From Deltaproteobacteria bacterium (GTDB lineage: Bacteria > Desulfobacterota > GWC2-55-46 > S146-70 > JAUXIU01): a stretch of 15,871 bases of DNA. The stretch covers positions 1 through 15,871 of the forward strand of contig JAUXIU010000005.1 of NCBI GenBank assembly GCA_030620895.1, written 5' to 3'. The position numbers and the translations under genes are program-made. The notes under the pieces were generated by a model that was given only the letters and a program-made list of their open reading frames with translations, had not been told where the DNA came from and searched no databases. This document shows, piece by piece, positions 8,016-15,713 of this stretch. The number at the start of each line of letters is the position of its first letter. Position 1 is the stretch's first letter.

Positions 8016-9308
8016 ATGTTTAGATATAAAAGAAATATGGTAAGGTGGATTGCATTGGTTGTAGGGACTGTTGGTGTGCTTTTCTGGGCGATTTCTCCAA
8101 TTGGCTCAACTGTACCCCCTCAAACATATGAGAAACTTAAGATATTTACAGATGTGGTATCTATAGTTCAGAGAAATTATGCAGAAGATGTTGAATCGGA
8201 GGAGATAATATACAGTGCCATAAGGGGGATGTTACAGGGGCTTGATCCCCATTCATCCTTCATGACCCCCGAGAACTACAAGGAGATGCAGGTAGAAACC
8301 AGAGGGAGTTTCGGTGGCATAGGCATAGAGATTGGTATAAGGGACGAAATGTTAACTGTTATTGCACCATTAGAAGATACACCTGCGTTCAGGGCTGGAA
8401 TAAAGGCAGGCGATAAGATAATCAAGATAGAGGATAAATTTACAAAAGGTATGACCCTCTTTGATGCTGTAAAACTTATGAGGGGGAAAAGAGGAACTGA
8501 TATTACCATATCCATAATGAGGAAAGGGTTCAAGAACCCGCAGCCTTATACAATTACAAGGGATGTAATAAAAATTAAAAGCGTTAAATTCAGGGAACTC
8601 GAGGATGGTTTTGGTTATATCCGTATAGCCCAATTCAAGGAGAAGACGTCAAGTGAGGTGGAGGAGGCGTTGAAGAAACTAGGATCAAGAGATGGGAGGC
8701 TCAAGGGACTGATACTCGATTTAAGGAACGATCCTGGTGGTTTATTGACCAAGGCCGTTGAAGTTGCAGACAAGTTTCTCACTTCTGGTTTGATAGTATA
8801 TACCAAGGGCAGGGTAGTAAATCAGGATATGAAGTTTGAGGCAAAGGAAGAAGGAACCCATCCTGACTATCCTGTCATTGTCCTTGTTAATGGAGGTAGT
8901 GCAAGCGCTTCTGAAATCGTTGCAGGGGCATTACAGGACCAGAATAGAGCTATTATATTGGGTACACAGACATTTGGCAAGGGATCTGTGCAGACGATCA
9001 TTCCACTCTCTGACGGTACTGCCATAAAACTTACCACATCGAAGTATTACACACCTTCGGGGAAGGCTATTCAGGCTAAGGGTATAGAGCCTGATATTAT
9101 TGTCGGAGAAGAAATTAGGCATATAAAAGAGAAGGATCTTGCCGGGCACTTAGAAGCGGAGGGCAAGGATTTAGATGAACATAAAAAGAAGATAAGGGTT
9201 AATGAAGGATCCCTTGGTAAAGATGTGGAGGACATCCAGTTGAAGAGGGCATTGGATTACCTTAAGAGCTGGTATATATTTAAGGGGACCGTAAGTAAGC
9301 TCATGTAA
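8016..9308 (+). CDS. ctpA: C-terminal processing peptidase CtpA (S41 family, PDZ domain)
   Basis: Periplasmic or membrane-anchored serine protease that trims or degrades exported proteins from their C-termini; in other bacteria relatives control cell-wall hydrolases. The 430 residues start with a signal or anchor sequence (about 9-28), followed by an N-terminal helical region, a PDZ domain (about 95-175) and the S41 core. The Ser-Lys pair is Ser297 in GGSASASE and Lys322 in TFGKGSVQ, with Gln326 four residues on. The spacing agrees with E. coli Prc (430/455/459). A charged tail follows about residue 365. AGGAGG (8001-8006) lies 9 bases before the ATG. The location between envC and yibQ is a conserved arrangement, for example in Pseudomonas, and suggests a role in envelope maintenance. 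Confidence 0.95.
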   Translation: MFRYKRNMVRWIALVVGTVGVLFWAISPIGSTVPPQTYEKLKIFTDVVSIVQRNYAEDVESEEIIYSAIRGMLQGLDPHSSFMTPENYKEMQVETRGSFGGIGIEIGIRDEMLTVIAPLEDTPAFRAGIKAGDKIIKIEDKFTKGMTLFDAVKLMRGKRGTDITISIMRKGFKNPQPYTITRDVIKIKSVKFRELEDGFGYIRIAQFKEKTSSEVEEALKKLGSRDGRLKGLILDLRNDPGGLLTKAVEVADKFLTSGLIVYTKGRVVNQDMKFEAKEEGTHPDYPVIVLVNGGSASASEIVAGALQDQNRAIILGTQTFGKGSVQTIIPLSDGTAIKLTTSKYYTPSGKAIQAKGIEPDIIVGEEIRHIKEKDLAGHLEAEGKDLDEHKKKIRVNEGSLGKDVEDIQLKRALDYLKSWYIFKGTVSKLM

Positions 9309-9311
9309 CAT

Positions 9312-10208
9312 ATGAAAAAGGGGGCAAGAGGCGAAAGGAGGTCTATAGAGAAAAAGCTTTTACTTATTCTTGGGATAGCATTTGTACTCTTGTTGTTTGC
9401 AGCGGTGAAGTCCGGTTTTTATAAACAGGTAATCGATTTTTTTGGTACTGTGCCAGAGCATGGAAAGGTTGAAGAAGAGATAGGTTCAAAAAAGGTTGCG
9501 AAGGTAGAGGGTTTGCCGCCAGTATCTTTACCAGGAATAAGGAAAGCAAGAGTTGCGATAGTAATCGATGATATGGGCCGGGATATGGATAGCTTGAGAC
9601 TGCTTCTTGAGATCAATATCCCTATAAGCGTAGCGGTTCTGCCTTATCTTTCGTATTCAGAAGAGGTTGCTGAAGAAGCAAAAGCCAAAGGAGGGGAAGT
9701 GCTCCTCCATATGCCGATGGAGCCGCAGGATATGCTTACTAATGATCCTGGTAAAGGGGTATTATTGACAAGGATGACAAAAGAGGAGGTAATAACCCAA
9801 GTAGAAAATAATATCGATGCAGTTCCATATATAGATGGTGTAAATAATCATATGGGGTCAAGGTTTACAGAGGACGAAAGGTTACTAAAGGTAGCGCTGG
9901 AGGTTATAAAGAAAAGGGGTAATCTCTTCTATTTGGATAGCAGGACGACGACAAATTCCAGGGGGTATGAATTAGCAAAGGAGATGGGTATCAAGACGGC
10001 AGTGAGGAAGATTTTCCTGGATAATGAACAGGATATGGTTTACATCAAGGATAAGGTAGATGAACTAATTAGAGTTGCAAAACGTGATGGTAAGGCTATT
10101 GCTATCGGTCATCCTTACGATGTTACTTTCAAGGCTATCCAGGAGATGATCCCAAGGTTCAAGGAGGAGGGCATAGAGGTTGTTAAGGTTTCGGAACTTA
10201 TTGATTAA
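9312..10208 (+). CDS. yibQ: Divergent polysaccharide deacetylase family protein (YibQ type)
   Basis: Membrane-anchored protein of 298 residues: a basic N-terminus, one transmembrane helix (about 15-33), a short linker, and a divergent polysaccharide deacetylase domain (about 78-298) with a TIM-barrel-like NodB-related fold. Family motifs visible are VIDDMG (84-89), HMPMEP (133-138), NHMGSRFT (179-186), LDSRTT (208-213) and GHP (266-268). The true substrate of this family is not established; a carbohydrate of the envelope is likely from the fold. The ATG is only 3 bases after the ctpA stop and has no strong Shine-Dalgarno site, so it is probably translationally coupled to ctpA. Confidence 0.88.
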   Translation: MKKGARGERRSIEKKLLLILGIAFVLLLFAAVKSGFYKQVIDFFGTVPEHGKVEEEIGSKKVAKVEGLPPVSLPGIRKARVAIVIDDMGRDMDSLRLLLEINIPISVAVLPYLSYSEEVAEEAKAKGGEVLLHMPMEPQDMLTNDPGKGVLLTRMTKEEVITQVENNIDAVPYIDGVNNHMGSRFTEDERLLKVALEVIKKRGNLFYLDSRTTTNSRGYELAKEMGIKTAVRKIFLDNEQDMVYIKDKVDELIRVAKRDGKAIAIGHPYDVTFKAIQEMIPRFKEEGIEVVKVSELID

Positions 10209-10269
10209 ATTGGATAATAGAAGTAAAAACTGGATGCCGGAAAAATAGAAGAAATTAAGGATAAAAAGC

Positions 10270-10298
10270 TTGACAGTATTATAAATATGTTTTATATT
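10270..10298 (+). promoter_or_regulatory. Sigma-70-type promoter upstream of the cold-shock gene
   Basis: TTGACA (10270-10275) and TATATT (10293-10298) are 17 bases apart. Transcription from about 10305 would give a leader of roughly 139 bases before the csp ATG. Long leaders are typical of cold-shock genes. Confidence 0.75.
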
Positions 10299-10317
10299 GT
10301 GCAGGATTTATTTGAAA

Positions 10318-10362
10318 ATGAAGATGCTTAAGTTTTGTCGTTACTGTTTTTTTGTTGAATGA
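10318..10362 (+). CDS. Possible 14-codon leader ORF ahead of the csp attenuator
   Basis: The frame reads MKMLKFCRYCFFVE and stops at TGA 10360-10362. A weak AGGA lies at 10303-10306. The stop is only 7 bases before the first base of the terminator-like hairpin at 10370, so a terminating ribosome would cover its 5' arm. No family is recognised; ORFs this short arise easily by chance. Confidence 0.22.
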   Translation: MKMLKFCRYCFFVE

Positions 10363-10369
10363 ATTAAAT

Positions 10370-10411
10370 AAGGCCGTGGAGGTTTTTATATTCATCTCCA
10401 TGGCTTTTTTT
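10370..10411 (+). terminator. Terminator-like hairpin inside the csp leader (possible attenuator)
   Basis: GCCGTGGAG (10373-10381) pairs with CTCCATGGC (10396-10404) with one G-T wobble, extendable by AAG against the T-run. Seven T (10405-10411) follow. It lies about 65 bases after the predicted start and 32 bases before the csp ATG. It may end read-through from yibQ, attenuate csp, or release a short leader RNA of about 105 bases. A weak TATAGT at 10413-10418 leaves room for a second start downstream. Confidence 0.75.
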
Positions 10412-10443
10412 GTATAGTAAATCAAAAATGAAGGAGGTAAAGA

Positions 10444-10644
10444 ATGGCAAAGGGTAAGGTGAAGTGGTTCAATGATACCAAGGGTTACGGTTTCATTGAA
10501 ACTGACTCAGGAGATGATATCTTTGTTCATTACTCAGCTATTACTGGAGAAGGGTTTAAGACTCTTAAAGAAGGTGACGAAGTTGAGTTTGAGGTGACTG
10601 AAGGTCCGAAGGGGCCACAGGCGACTGATGTAAGGAAACCTTAG
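10444..10644 (+). CDS. cspA: Cold-shock domain protein (CspA family)
   Basis: Small single-stranded RNA/DNA-binding protein of 66 residues, an OB-fold nucleic-acid chaperone that melts mRNA secondary structure. The cold-shock domain fills the protein. RNP1 is KGYGFIE (13-19) and RNP2 is DIFVHYS (25-31), with the aromatic residues Trp9, Tyr15, Phe17, Phe27, His29 and Tyr30 in place. A near-perfect AAGGAGGT (10431-10438) sits 5 bases before the ATG, suggesting strong translation. It stands as its own unit between a leader with a terminator-like hairpin and a strong terminator, unlike its operon-bound neighbours. Whether it is cold-induced cannot be read from sequence; many members of the family are constitutive. 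Confidence 0.96.
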   Translation: MAKGKVKWFNDTKGYGFIETDSGDDIFVHYSAITGEGFKTLKEGDEVEFEVTEGPKGPQATDVRKP

Positions 10645-10662
10645 CATTTCTATGGATACCGG

Positions 10663-10694
10663 CCCCCGATATTATAATATCGGGGGTTTTTTTT
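10663..10694 (+). terminator. Intrinsic terminator of the cold-shock gene
   Basis: Positions 10663-10686 are a perfect 24-base palindrome, CCCCCGATAT facing ATATCGGGGG around a TTAT centre, followed by eight T (10687-10694). This is the strongest terminator in the window. It lies 18 bases after the csp stop. Confidence 0.95.
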
Positions 10695-10771
10695 GCAGTA
10701 AAAATAGGAAATACTCATCTAAAATCATGGAGTTCCTTGTAATTAGAGGTGAATTCTGCTATCCTTCCCAT

Positions 10772-11977
10772 ATGCATTATCTTCAAAAGAGGATCCTGAC
10801 AGTCTCAGAACTTACAATTAAAATAAAGAGTATCCTGGAAGCCAAATTTTACTATATTTGGTTGGAGGGTGAAATATCAAATTTCAGAACATCGGCATCC
10901 GGGCACAGCTATTTTACAATAAAGGATGAAGGTGCACAATTAAGGGGAGTGATCTTCAAAAGCCAGATGAATTGTATAAGATTTAGTCCTCATGACGGAA
11001 TCCATGTTATATGCAGGGGCATGATTAGTGTCTATACAGAGAGAGGAGAGTATCAGTTAATCGTAGATTATATGGAACCGAAGGGAATAGGTGCACGCCA
11101 GTATGGATTGGAACAGCTGAAAAAGAGACTTGCTAAAGATGGTTATTTCGATGAGACGAGAAAAAGGACTCTTCCTGTATTGCCAAGAAAGATTGGTATC
11201 GTAACATCTCCCACAGGTGCTGCAATAAGGGATATCTTGAATATATTAGAAAGGAGATTTTCGAATATAGGTCTTCTCCTTTATCCTGTCAAGGTTCAGG
11301 GTGTGGATGCTGCCGGGGAAGTGGCTGAGGGGATAAGAGAACTGAATAATTATGAGGATGTAGATGTGATAATTGTAGGGAGGGGTGGCGGATCTGTGGA
11401 GGATCTATGGGCGTTTAATGAAGAGATAGTGGCCAGAAGTATATATAAATCAAGGGTTCCTGTGATATCCGCTGTTGGTCATGAAATAGACTATACTCTA
11501 GCAGATATGGTTGCAGACCTTAGGGTACCTACACCGTCTGCCGCGGCAGAGATTGTTGTGAAATCAAAAGAGGAGTTTACGGTACATTTTGCCGGTCTTA
11601 CACGGAGAATAAGATCAGCACTTATGAGACTTATTGGTGAAAAGTGGGTTGAACTACACAGAGTAGAAAAGAACCTTATTGATCCTAGAAGGAGGCTTGG
11701 GGATCTGAGACAGAGACTGGACGACATTATGGACAGGCTAAATCTTTCAGTATCATATATTCTGACTTCAGCCAGGAAGGATCTTCAGGCCATTACATCA
11801 AGATTAAATGGTTTGAGCCCGCTGGGTATATTAGGCAGGGGTTACAGCATAGCAAGGAAGATACCGTCATATACCGTTATAAAAGAGGCAGAAGAGGTCT
11901 CAATTGGAGAGGATATCAATGTGGTGCTTTGTAGGGGAGAACTGTTCTGTAAGGTCTATGAAAAAGATAAAGTTTGA
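10772..11977 (+). CDS. xseA: Exodeoxyribonuclease VII large subunit XseA
   Basis: Catalytic subunit of exonuclease VII, which degrades single-stranded DNA from both ends to short oligonucleotides. From ATG 10772 it has 401 residues. The N-terminal OB-fold is marked by ILTVSELTIKIK (8-19) and WLEGEISNF (30-38). The exonuclease core has GIVTSPTGAAIRD (142-154), GRGGGSVEDLW (203-213) and VGHEIDYTLAD (235-245). A coiled-coil C-terminal region follows. The frame is open back to ATG 10652, but that would place the csp terminator inside the coding region, and the extra residues look unrelated to the family. ATG 10727 is a second alternative. None has a good ribosome site. The stop overlaps xseB by 20 bases. 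Confidence 0.93.
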   Translation: MHYLQKRILTVSELTIKIKSILEAKFYYIWLEGEISNFRTSASGHSYFTIKDEGAQLRGVIFKSQMNCIRFSPHDGIHVICRGMISVYTERGEYQLIVDYMEPKGIGARQYGLEQLKKRLAKDGYFDETRKRTLPVLPRKIGIVTSPTGAAIRDILNILERRFSNIGLLLYPVKVQGVDAAGEVAEGIRELNNYEDVDVIIVGRGGGSVEDLWAFNEEIVARSIYKSRVPVISAVGHEIDYTLADMVADLRVPTPSAAAEIVVKSKEEFTVHFAGLTRRIRSALMRLIGEKWVELHRVEKNLIDPRRRLGDLRQRLDDIMDRLNLSVSYILTSARKDLQAITSRLNGLSPLGILGRGYSIARKIPSYTVIKEAEEVSIGEDINVVLCRGELFCKVYEKDKV

Positions 11978-12197
11978 CAGCGCCATAAAGAGACTGGAGG
12001 AGATAGTTGAAACCCTTGAAGAGGGAAGACTCTCTATCGAAGAGGCACTAAAGGTATTCGAGGAGGGTGTTAAGCTCTCCCGTCTTAGCAGCAAGATATT
12101 AGAAGATGCGGAAAGGAGTGTTGAGATACTCGTGAAAAGGGATGGTGATTTGAAGACAGAGCCATTTATCCATGGAGGTCCTAAGAGTAAGCCTTAG
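11958..12197 (+). CDS. xseB: Exodeoxyribonuclease VII small subunit XseB
   Basis: Small helical subunit that binds XseA, in multiple copies per large subunit. From ATG 11958 it has 79 residues, normal for the family. Signature stretches are FDSAIKRLEEIVETLEEG (5-22) and LSIEEALKVFEEGVKL (24-39), which form the two-helix hairpin. I chose ATG 11958 (MKKIKFDSA) over ATG 11904, which would add 18 residues without family similarity. The start lies inside the xseA end (20-base overlap) after a weak AAGG, so translation is probably coupled. The C-terminal codons overlap the annotated ispA start. Confidence 0.92.
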   Translation: MKKIKFDSAIKRLEEIVETLEEGRLSIEEALKVFEEGVKLSRLSSKILEDAERSVEILVKRDGDLKTEPFIHGGPKSKP

Positions 12198-13092
12198 ACG
12201 AAGAATTGAATTGGATGTAGAAGAATATATTAGAGATAAGACGGTCTTGATAGATAAGGCCCTTGATGCTTTCCTACCGGGTGAGGACGAATTCCCCCAG
12301 ACACTTCACAAGGCAATGCGATATAGTGTCTTTACAGGAGGTAAGAGGTTGAGACCTATTATGGTTATGGCTGCTGCGGACGCTATTGGTAATGAGTCTG
12401 CTGATGTGACAGGGGTTGCGTGTGCAGTTGAATTGATTCATACATACTCCCTTATTCATGACGATCTTCCAGCTATGGACAATGATGACCTGAGAAGGGG
12501 CAAACCAACCTGCCACAAGGCCTTTGGGGAGGCTACTGCTATTCTTGCCGGTGATGCTTTGCTGACACTTGCGTTTGATATGATTGCCTGTAAAACCTCA
12601 GGCAGGTCCTTCCATAAAATTATGAGTATCAAGGAACTGACAAGGGCTGCAGGTTCTTTTGGTATGGTGGGGGGGCAGGTGGTAGATATAGAATCCGAGG
12701 GTAGGGATATTACCTTTCCCGTCCTTGAATTTATACATATTCACAAGACAGGCTTACTGATTCGAGCTGCTGTAAGATGTGGAGCTATAATTTCCGGAGC
12801 AGATGGGAAAGAGCTTGAAGCCCTTACTAAATATGGGGATGCAGTGGGGCTTGCCTTTCAGATAGCTGATGACATACTGGATGTTGAGGGCGTTACAAAG
12901 TTGATGGGTAAGAATATTGGAGGTGACGCCAGAAAGGGCAAGGCAACCTATCCCGCTATTATAGGTATGAAGGACTCAAGAAAAAGGGCCGAGGAGCTGG
13001 CAGAGAAGGGGGTATCGGCATTAGAGGTTTTTGATGGCAAGGCGGAGCCCTTGAAGGAGATTGCACGATACATTGTGAAAAGGAAGAGATAA
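12172..13092 (+). CDS. ispA: Polyprenyl (geranyl/farnesyl) diphosphate synthase IspA
   Basis: Cytosolic trans-prenyltransferase that condenses IPP with DMAPP and GPP to make short-chain prenyl diphosphates for quinones and undecaprenyl lipid carriers. The 306-residue frame has GGKRLRP (56-62), the first aspartate-rich motif DDLPAMDNDD (97-106), GGQVVDIES (167-175) and the second aspartate-rich motif DDILD (233-237). Residues before the first motif (HDDLP) are small and bulky as in FPP-type synthases; the exact chain length is an inference. The start is uncertain. ATG 12172 overlaps xseB by 26 bases and lacks a ribosome site. TTG 12211 would give a DVEEYIRDK opening that aligns better with relatives and a more usual length of 293. 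Dxs, the first enzyme of the same pathway, follows. Confidence 0.93.
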   Translation: MEVLRVSLRRRIELDVEEYIRDKTVLIDKALDAFLPGEDEFPQTLHKAMRYSVFTGGKRLRPIMVMAAADAIGNESADVTGVACAVELIHTYSLIHDDLPAMDNDDLRRGKPTCHKAFGEATAILAGDALLTLAFDMIACKTSGRSFHKIMSIKELTRAAGSFGMVGGQVVDIESEGRDITFPVLEFIHIHKTGLLIRAAVRCGAIISGADGKELEALTKYGDAVGLAFQIADDILDVEGVTKLMGKNIGGDARKGKATYPAIIGMKDSRKRAEELAEKGVSALEVFDGKAEPLKEIARYIVKRKR

Positions 13093-13106
13093 AGGGTGAT
13101 GTGGTA

Positions 13107-15017
13107 ATGGAAAAGCTGCTTAACAGTATAAATTGTCTTGAGGATTTCAAGAGATTGCCACAAGAGGCGCTACCTCTTCTGGCGTCTGAAATAAGAGAGA
13201 CAATTATTAGTACTGTATCTAAAACAGGAGGACATCTTGCCTCCAGCCTGGGTGCTGTTGAACTGGCTGTTGCAGTTCACTATAGCTTCAACGCCCCTGA
13301 GGACGATATTATATGGGATGTAGGTCACCAGGCCTATGCACATAAGATACTTACAGGGAGGAAAGAGGCGTTTCAGAGGTTGAGACAGTTGGGAGGTATA
13401 AGCGGATTTCCGAGGCCCTCTGAGAGCCCATACGATGCTTTCGGGGTTGGCCATTCATCTACTTCTATATCTGCCGCTCTGGGTATGGCAGTGGCGAGGG
13501 ATCTCTCAAAGAGTTCAAATAAGGTTATATCAATTATAGGTGATGGTTCGATGACGGCAGGTCTTGCATTTGAAGGCCTGAACCAGGCGGGCCATCTGAA
13601 GAGAAACTTGGTTGTTATACTCAATGATAATGAAATGAGCATATCAAGGAATGTGGGAGCACTTTCGTCATTCTTAAGCAGAAAGATTACAGGCAGGTTT
13701 GCAACGAGGTTGAAGAAGGAGGTCGAGAGCTTCTTTAACTCAATTCCCCTTGTTGGTGATAGACTCATCACAATTGCCAAAAAGGCTGAGGATTCACTTA
13801 TTACGCTACTTACGCCTGGTATGATCTTTGAAGGTTTGGGGTTTCATTATATCGGACCGATAGATGGTCATGATATCGATGCGCTTATAAACATCTTTTC
13901 AGATACCCTCGAACTGGAAGGGCCGATTCTTATCCATGTACTTACGAAGAAAGGAAAGGGGTATAGTTTTGCGGAGGAAGAGCCGTCGATGTTTCATGGA
14001 ATAGGGCCTTTTGATAGCAAGACGGGTAAACCTAGAAGATCAAAAAAAGCAACATATACAGATATCTTCAGCGAGGCATTATTAGAGATTGCCGAACGAG
14101 ATGAAAGGGTGGTTGCAATAACGGCCGCCATGCCAGAAGGAACCGGACTAAATGCTTTTTCTGGTAAATTTCCAGATAGGTTCTTTGACGTTGGTATAGC
14201 AGAGCAGCATGCTATTACATTTGCGGCAGGCCTTGCCAGAAAGGGCTTCATACCTGTTACTGCGATATACTCAACCTTCTTGCAACGGGCGTATGATGAG
14301 GTTCTACACGATGTCTGTCTCCAGGATCTCCCTGTTGTTATTGCGCTGGATAGGGCCGGTATAGTTGGGCAGGATGGTTCCACTCACCACGGTCTCTTCG
14401 ATATATCTTATCTAAGGCATATACCGAATATAGTTATTATGGCCCCCAAGGATGAGAATGAGCTTAAAAATCTCCTCCTTACCGCTATTAATATGAAGAG
14501 ACCTGCCGTTATAAGATATCCGAGAGGTGAAAGTCTTGGGAAGGATGCCTCTTCATCTATAAAAGAATTGCCGATGGGTAAGGCAGAGGTTATAAGAGAG
14601 GGTGAAGAATTGAATATCCTTGCGACTGGAACAATGGTTCATCCATCTATTGAAGCAGTAGAAAAAATTGAGAAAGAAATGAGTGTCAGGATAGGAGTAA
14701 TTAATTGCCGCTTTATAAAGCCACTGGATGAAGAACTTATAGTTAGGCTTGGTTCACAGCAGAGCAAACTCCTTACCGTTGAAGAGAATGTCCTGCAAGG
14801 TGGATTTGGAAGCGCCGTCCTCGAGCTCCTTGAGGAGAATGGGATAAGATGTGATATAAGCCGCATGGGTGTGCCTGATATGTTCGTTGAGCATGGTACA
14901 CAGAAGGAGTTGAGAAGACTCGTTGGCCTAGATGCCGATGGTATAGAAAAAAAGATAAGAGAGATGCTGGGACAATGCCGAAAGAGAGAAAAGGGCGCAT
15001 CGATAAACTACTTGTAG
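13107..15017 (+). CDS. dxs: 1-deoxy-D-xylulose-5-phosphate synthase Dxs
   Basis: Thiamine-diphosphate enzyme that makes DXP from pyruvate and glyceraldehyde 3-phosphate, the entry step of the MEP isoprenoid pathway and a source for thiamine and pyridoxal synthesis. From ATG 13107 it has 636 residues. Visible features are GGHLASSLG (41-49), DVGHQAYAHK (71-80), the ThDP motif from GDGS (145-148) to LNDNEMS (172-178), the catalytic glutamate in GIAEQHA (Glu366), and the transketolase C-terminal domain (about 490-620). GGTGAT at 13095-13100 lies 6 bases before ATG 13107; GTG 13101 is an alternative start. It follows ispA by 14 bases, so the first and a late step of isoprenoid synthesis are co-expressed. 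The tail overlaps tlyA by 43 bases. Confidence 0.96.
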   Translation: MEKLLNSINCLEDFKRLPQEALPLLASEIRETIISTVSKTGGHLASSLGAVELAVAVHYSFNAPEDDIIWDVGHQAYAHKILTGRKEAFQRLRQLGGISGFPRPSESPYDAFGVGHSSTSISAALGMAVARDLSKSSNKVISIIGDGSMTAGLAFEGLNQAGHLKRNLVVILNDNEMSISRNVGALSSFLSRKITGRFATRLKKEVESFFNSIPLVGDRLITIAKKAEDSLITLLTPGMIFEGLGFHYIGPIDGHDIDALINIFSDTLELEGPILIHVLTKKGKGYSFAEEEPSMFHGIGPFDSKTGKPRRSKKATYTDIFSEALLEIAERDERVVAITAAMPEGTGLNAFSGKFPDRFFDVGIAEQHAITFAAGLARKGFIPVTAIYSTFLQRAYDEVLHDVCLQDLPVVIALDRAGIVGQDGSTHHGLFDISYLRHIPNIVIMAPKDENELKNLLLTAINMKRPAVIRYPRGESLGKDASSSIKELPMGKAEVIREGEELNILATGTMVHPSIEAVEKIEKEMSVRIGVINCRFIKPLDEELIVRLGSQQSKLLTVEENVLQGGFGSAVLELLEENGIRCDISRMGVPDMFVEHGTQKELRRLVGLDADGIEKKIREMLGQCRKREKGASINYL

Positions 15018-15712
15018 AAAGAGGATTTATAAGCAGCAGAGAAAGAAGCAGGGCCTTGATAATGGCTGGTGAGGTTATTGTCGATGGGATGGTGGTTGAA
15101 AAGCCAGGGACAGCTATTCCAATCAATGCCTCAATATCTTTAAAAAAGAAATTACCCTATGTAAGCAGAGGTGGTATAAAACTGGAGGGTGCTTTGAACC
15201 ACTTTGGGATAAACGTTAAAGGGATGGTTATTATTGATATTGGCTCGTCTACAGGAGGCTTTACGGACTGTCTATTAAAGAGGGGCGCAGAAAAGGTCTT
15301 CGCTGTGGATGTTGGTACAGGTCTTCTGGACTGGAAGATTAGAAACGATCGCCGGGTAGAGGTTCTTGAAGGCAGAAATATCAGGTATCTTGGCTTTGAA
15401 GAGATACCCGAACCTGTAGACCTTGCTGTCATCGATGTTTCTTTTATATCTCTGGATAAAGTAATACCAAAGGCACGTGAATTTTTGAATAAGTGCGGCT
15501 GCATTTTGGCACTTATTAAACCACAGTTTGAGGTAGGCAGGGGGCAGGTGGGAAAGGGCGGTATTGTAAGGGATCCGGAGAAACATAAGATGGTAATAGA
15601 AAAGATAAAAACCTTTGTAGATGGGCTTGGTCTTGATGTAAAAGGTTTTTTTGAATCACCCATAAAAGGGACTAAAGGGAACAGAGAGTTCTGGATATTC
15701 TGCCATAAATAA
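14975..15712 (+). CDS. tlyA: TlyA family rRNA (cytidine-2'-O)-methyltransferase
   Basis: Predicted S-adenosylmethionine-dependent 2'-O-methyltransferase of 16S/23S rRNA, the TlyA/hemolysin A family; some members were first named for hemolysis, and capreomycin sensitivity depends on them in mycobacteria. The 245 residues contain an N-terminal S4 RNA-binding domain (about 8-65) and an FtsJ-like domain with the SAM loop DIGSSTGGFTD (88-98). The catalytic K-D-K-E set can be read as Lys69 (RGGIK), Asp154 (VIDVSF), Lys182 (LIKPQFE) and Glu238 (NREF). ATG 14975 gives the typical RIDKLLVERG opening; no later ATG exists before that motif, so the 43-base overlap with dxs appears real. Translation is likely coupled to dxs. 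Confidence 0.94.
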   Translation: MPKERKGRIDKLLVERGFISSRERSRALIMAGEVIVDGMVVEKPGTAIPINASISLKKKLPYVSRGGIKLEGALNHFGINVKGMVIIDIGSSTGGFTDCLLKRGAEKVFAVDVGTGLLDWKIRNDRRVEVLEGRNIRYLGFEEIPEPVDLAVIDVSFISLDKVIPKAREFLNKCGCILALIKPQFEVGRGQVGKGGIVRDPEKHKMVIEKIKTFVDGLGLDVKGFFESPIKGTKGNREFWIFCHK

Positions 15713-15713
15713 T

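Noticed and set aside
10652..10771. N-terminal extension of xseA to ATG 10652
   Set aside because: It would run through the perfect-palindrome terminator of the csp gene, and the extra 40 residues show no resemblance to XseA; ATG 10772 gives the normal start.
15157..15713. Left part of the 228-codon minus-strand ORF as a real gene
   Set aside because: It lies entirely antisense to the conserved tlyA methyltransferase domain, has no family features there, and is a frame shadow. Only the part right of 15713 is of interest.
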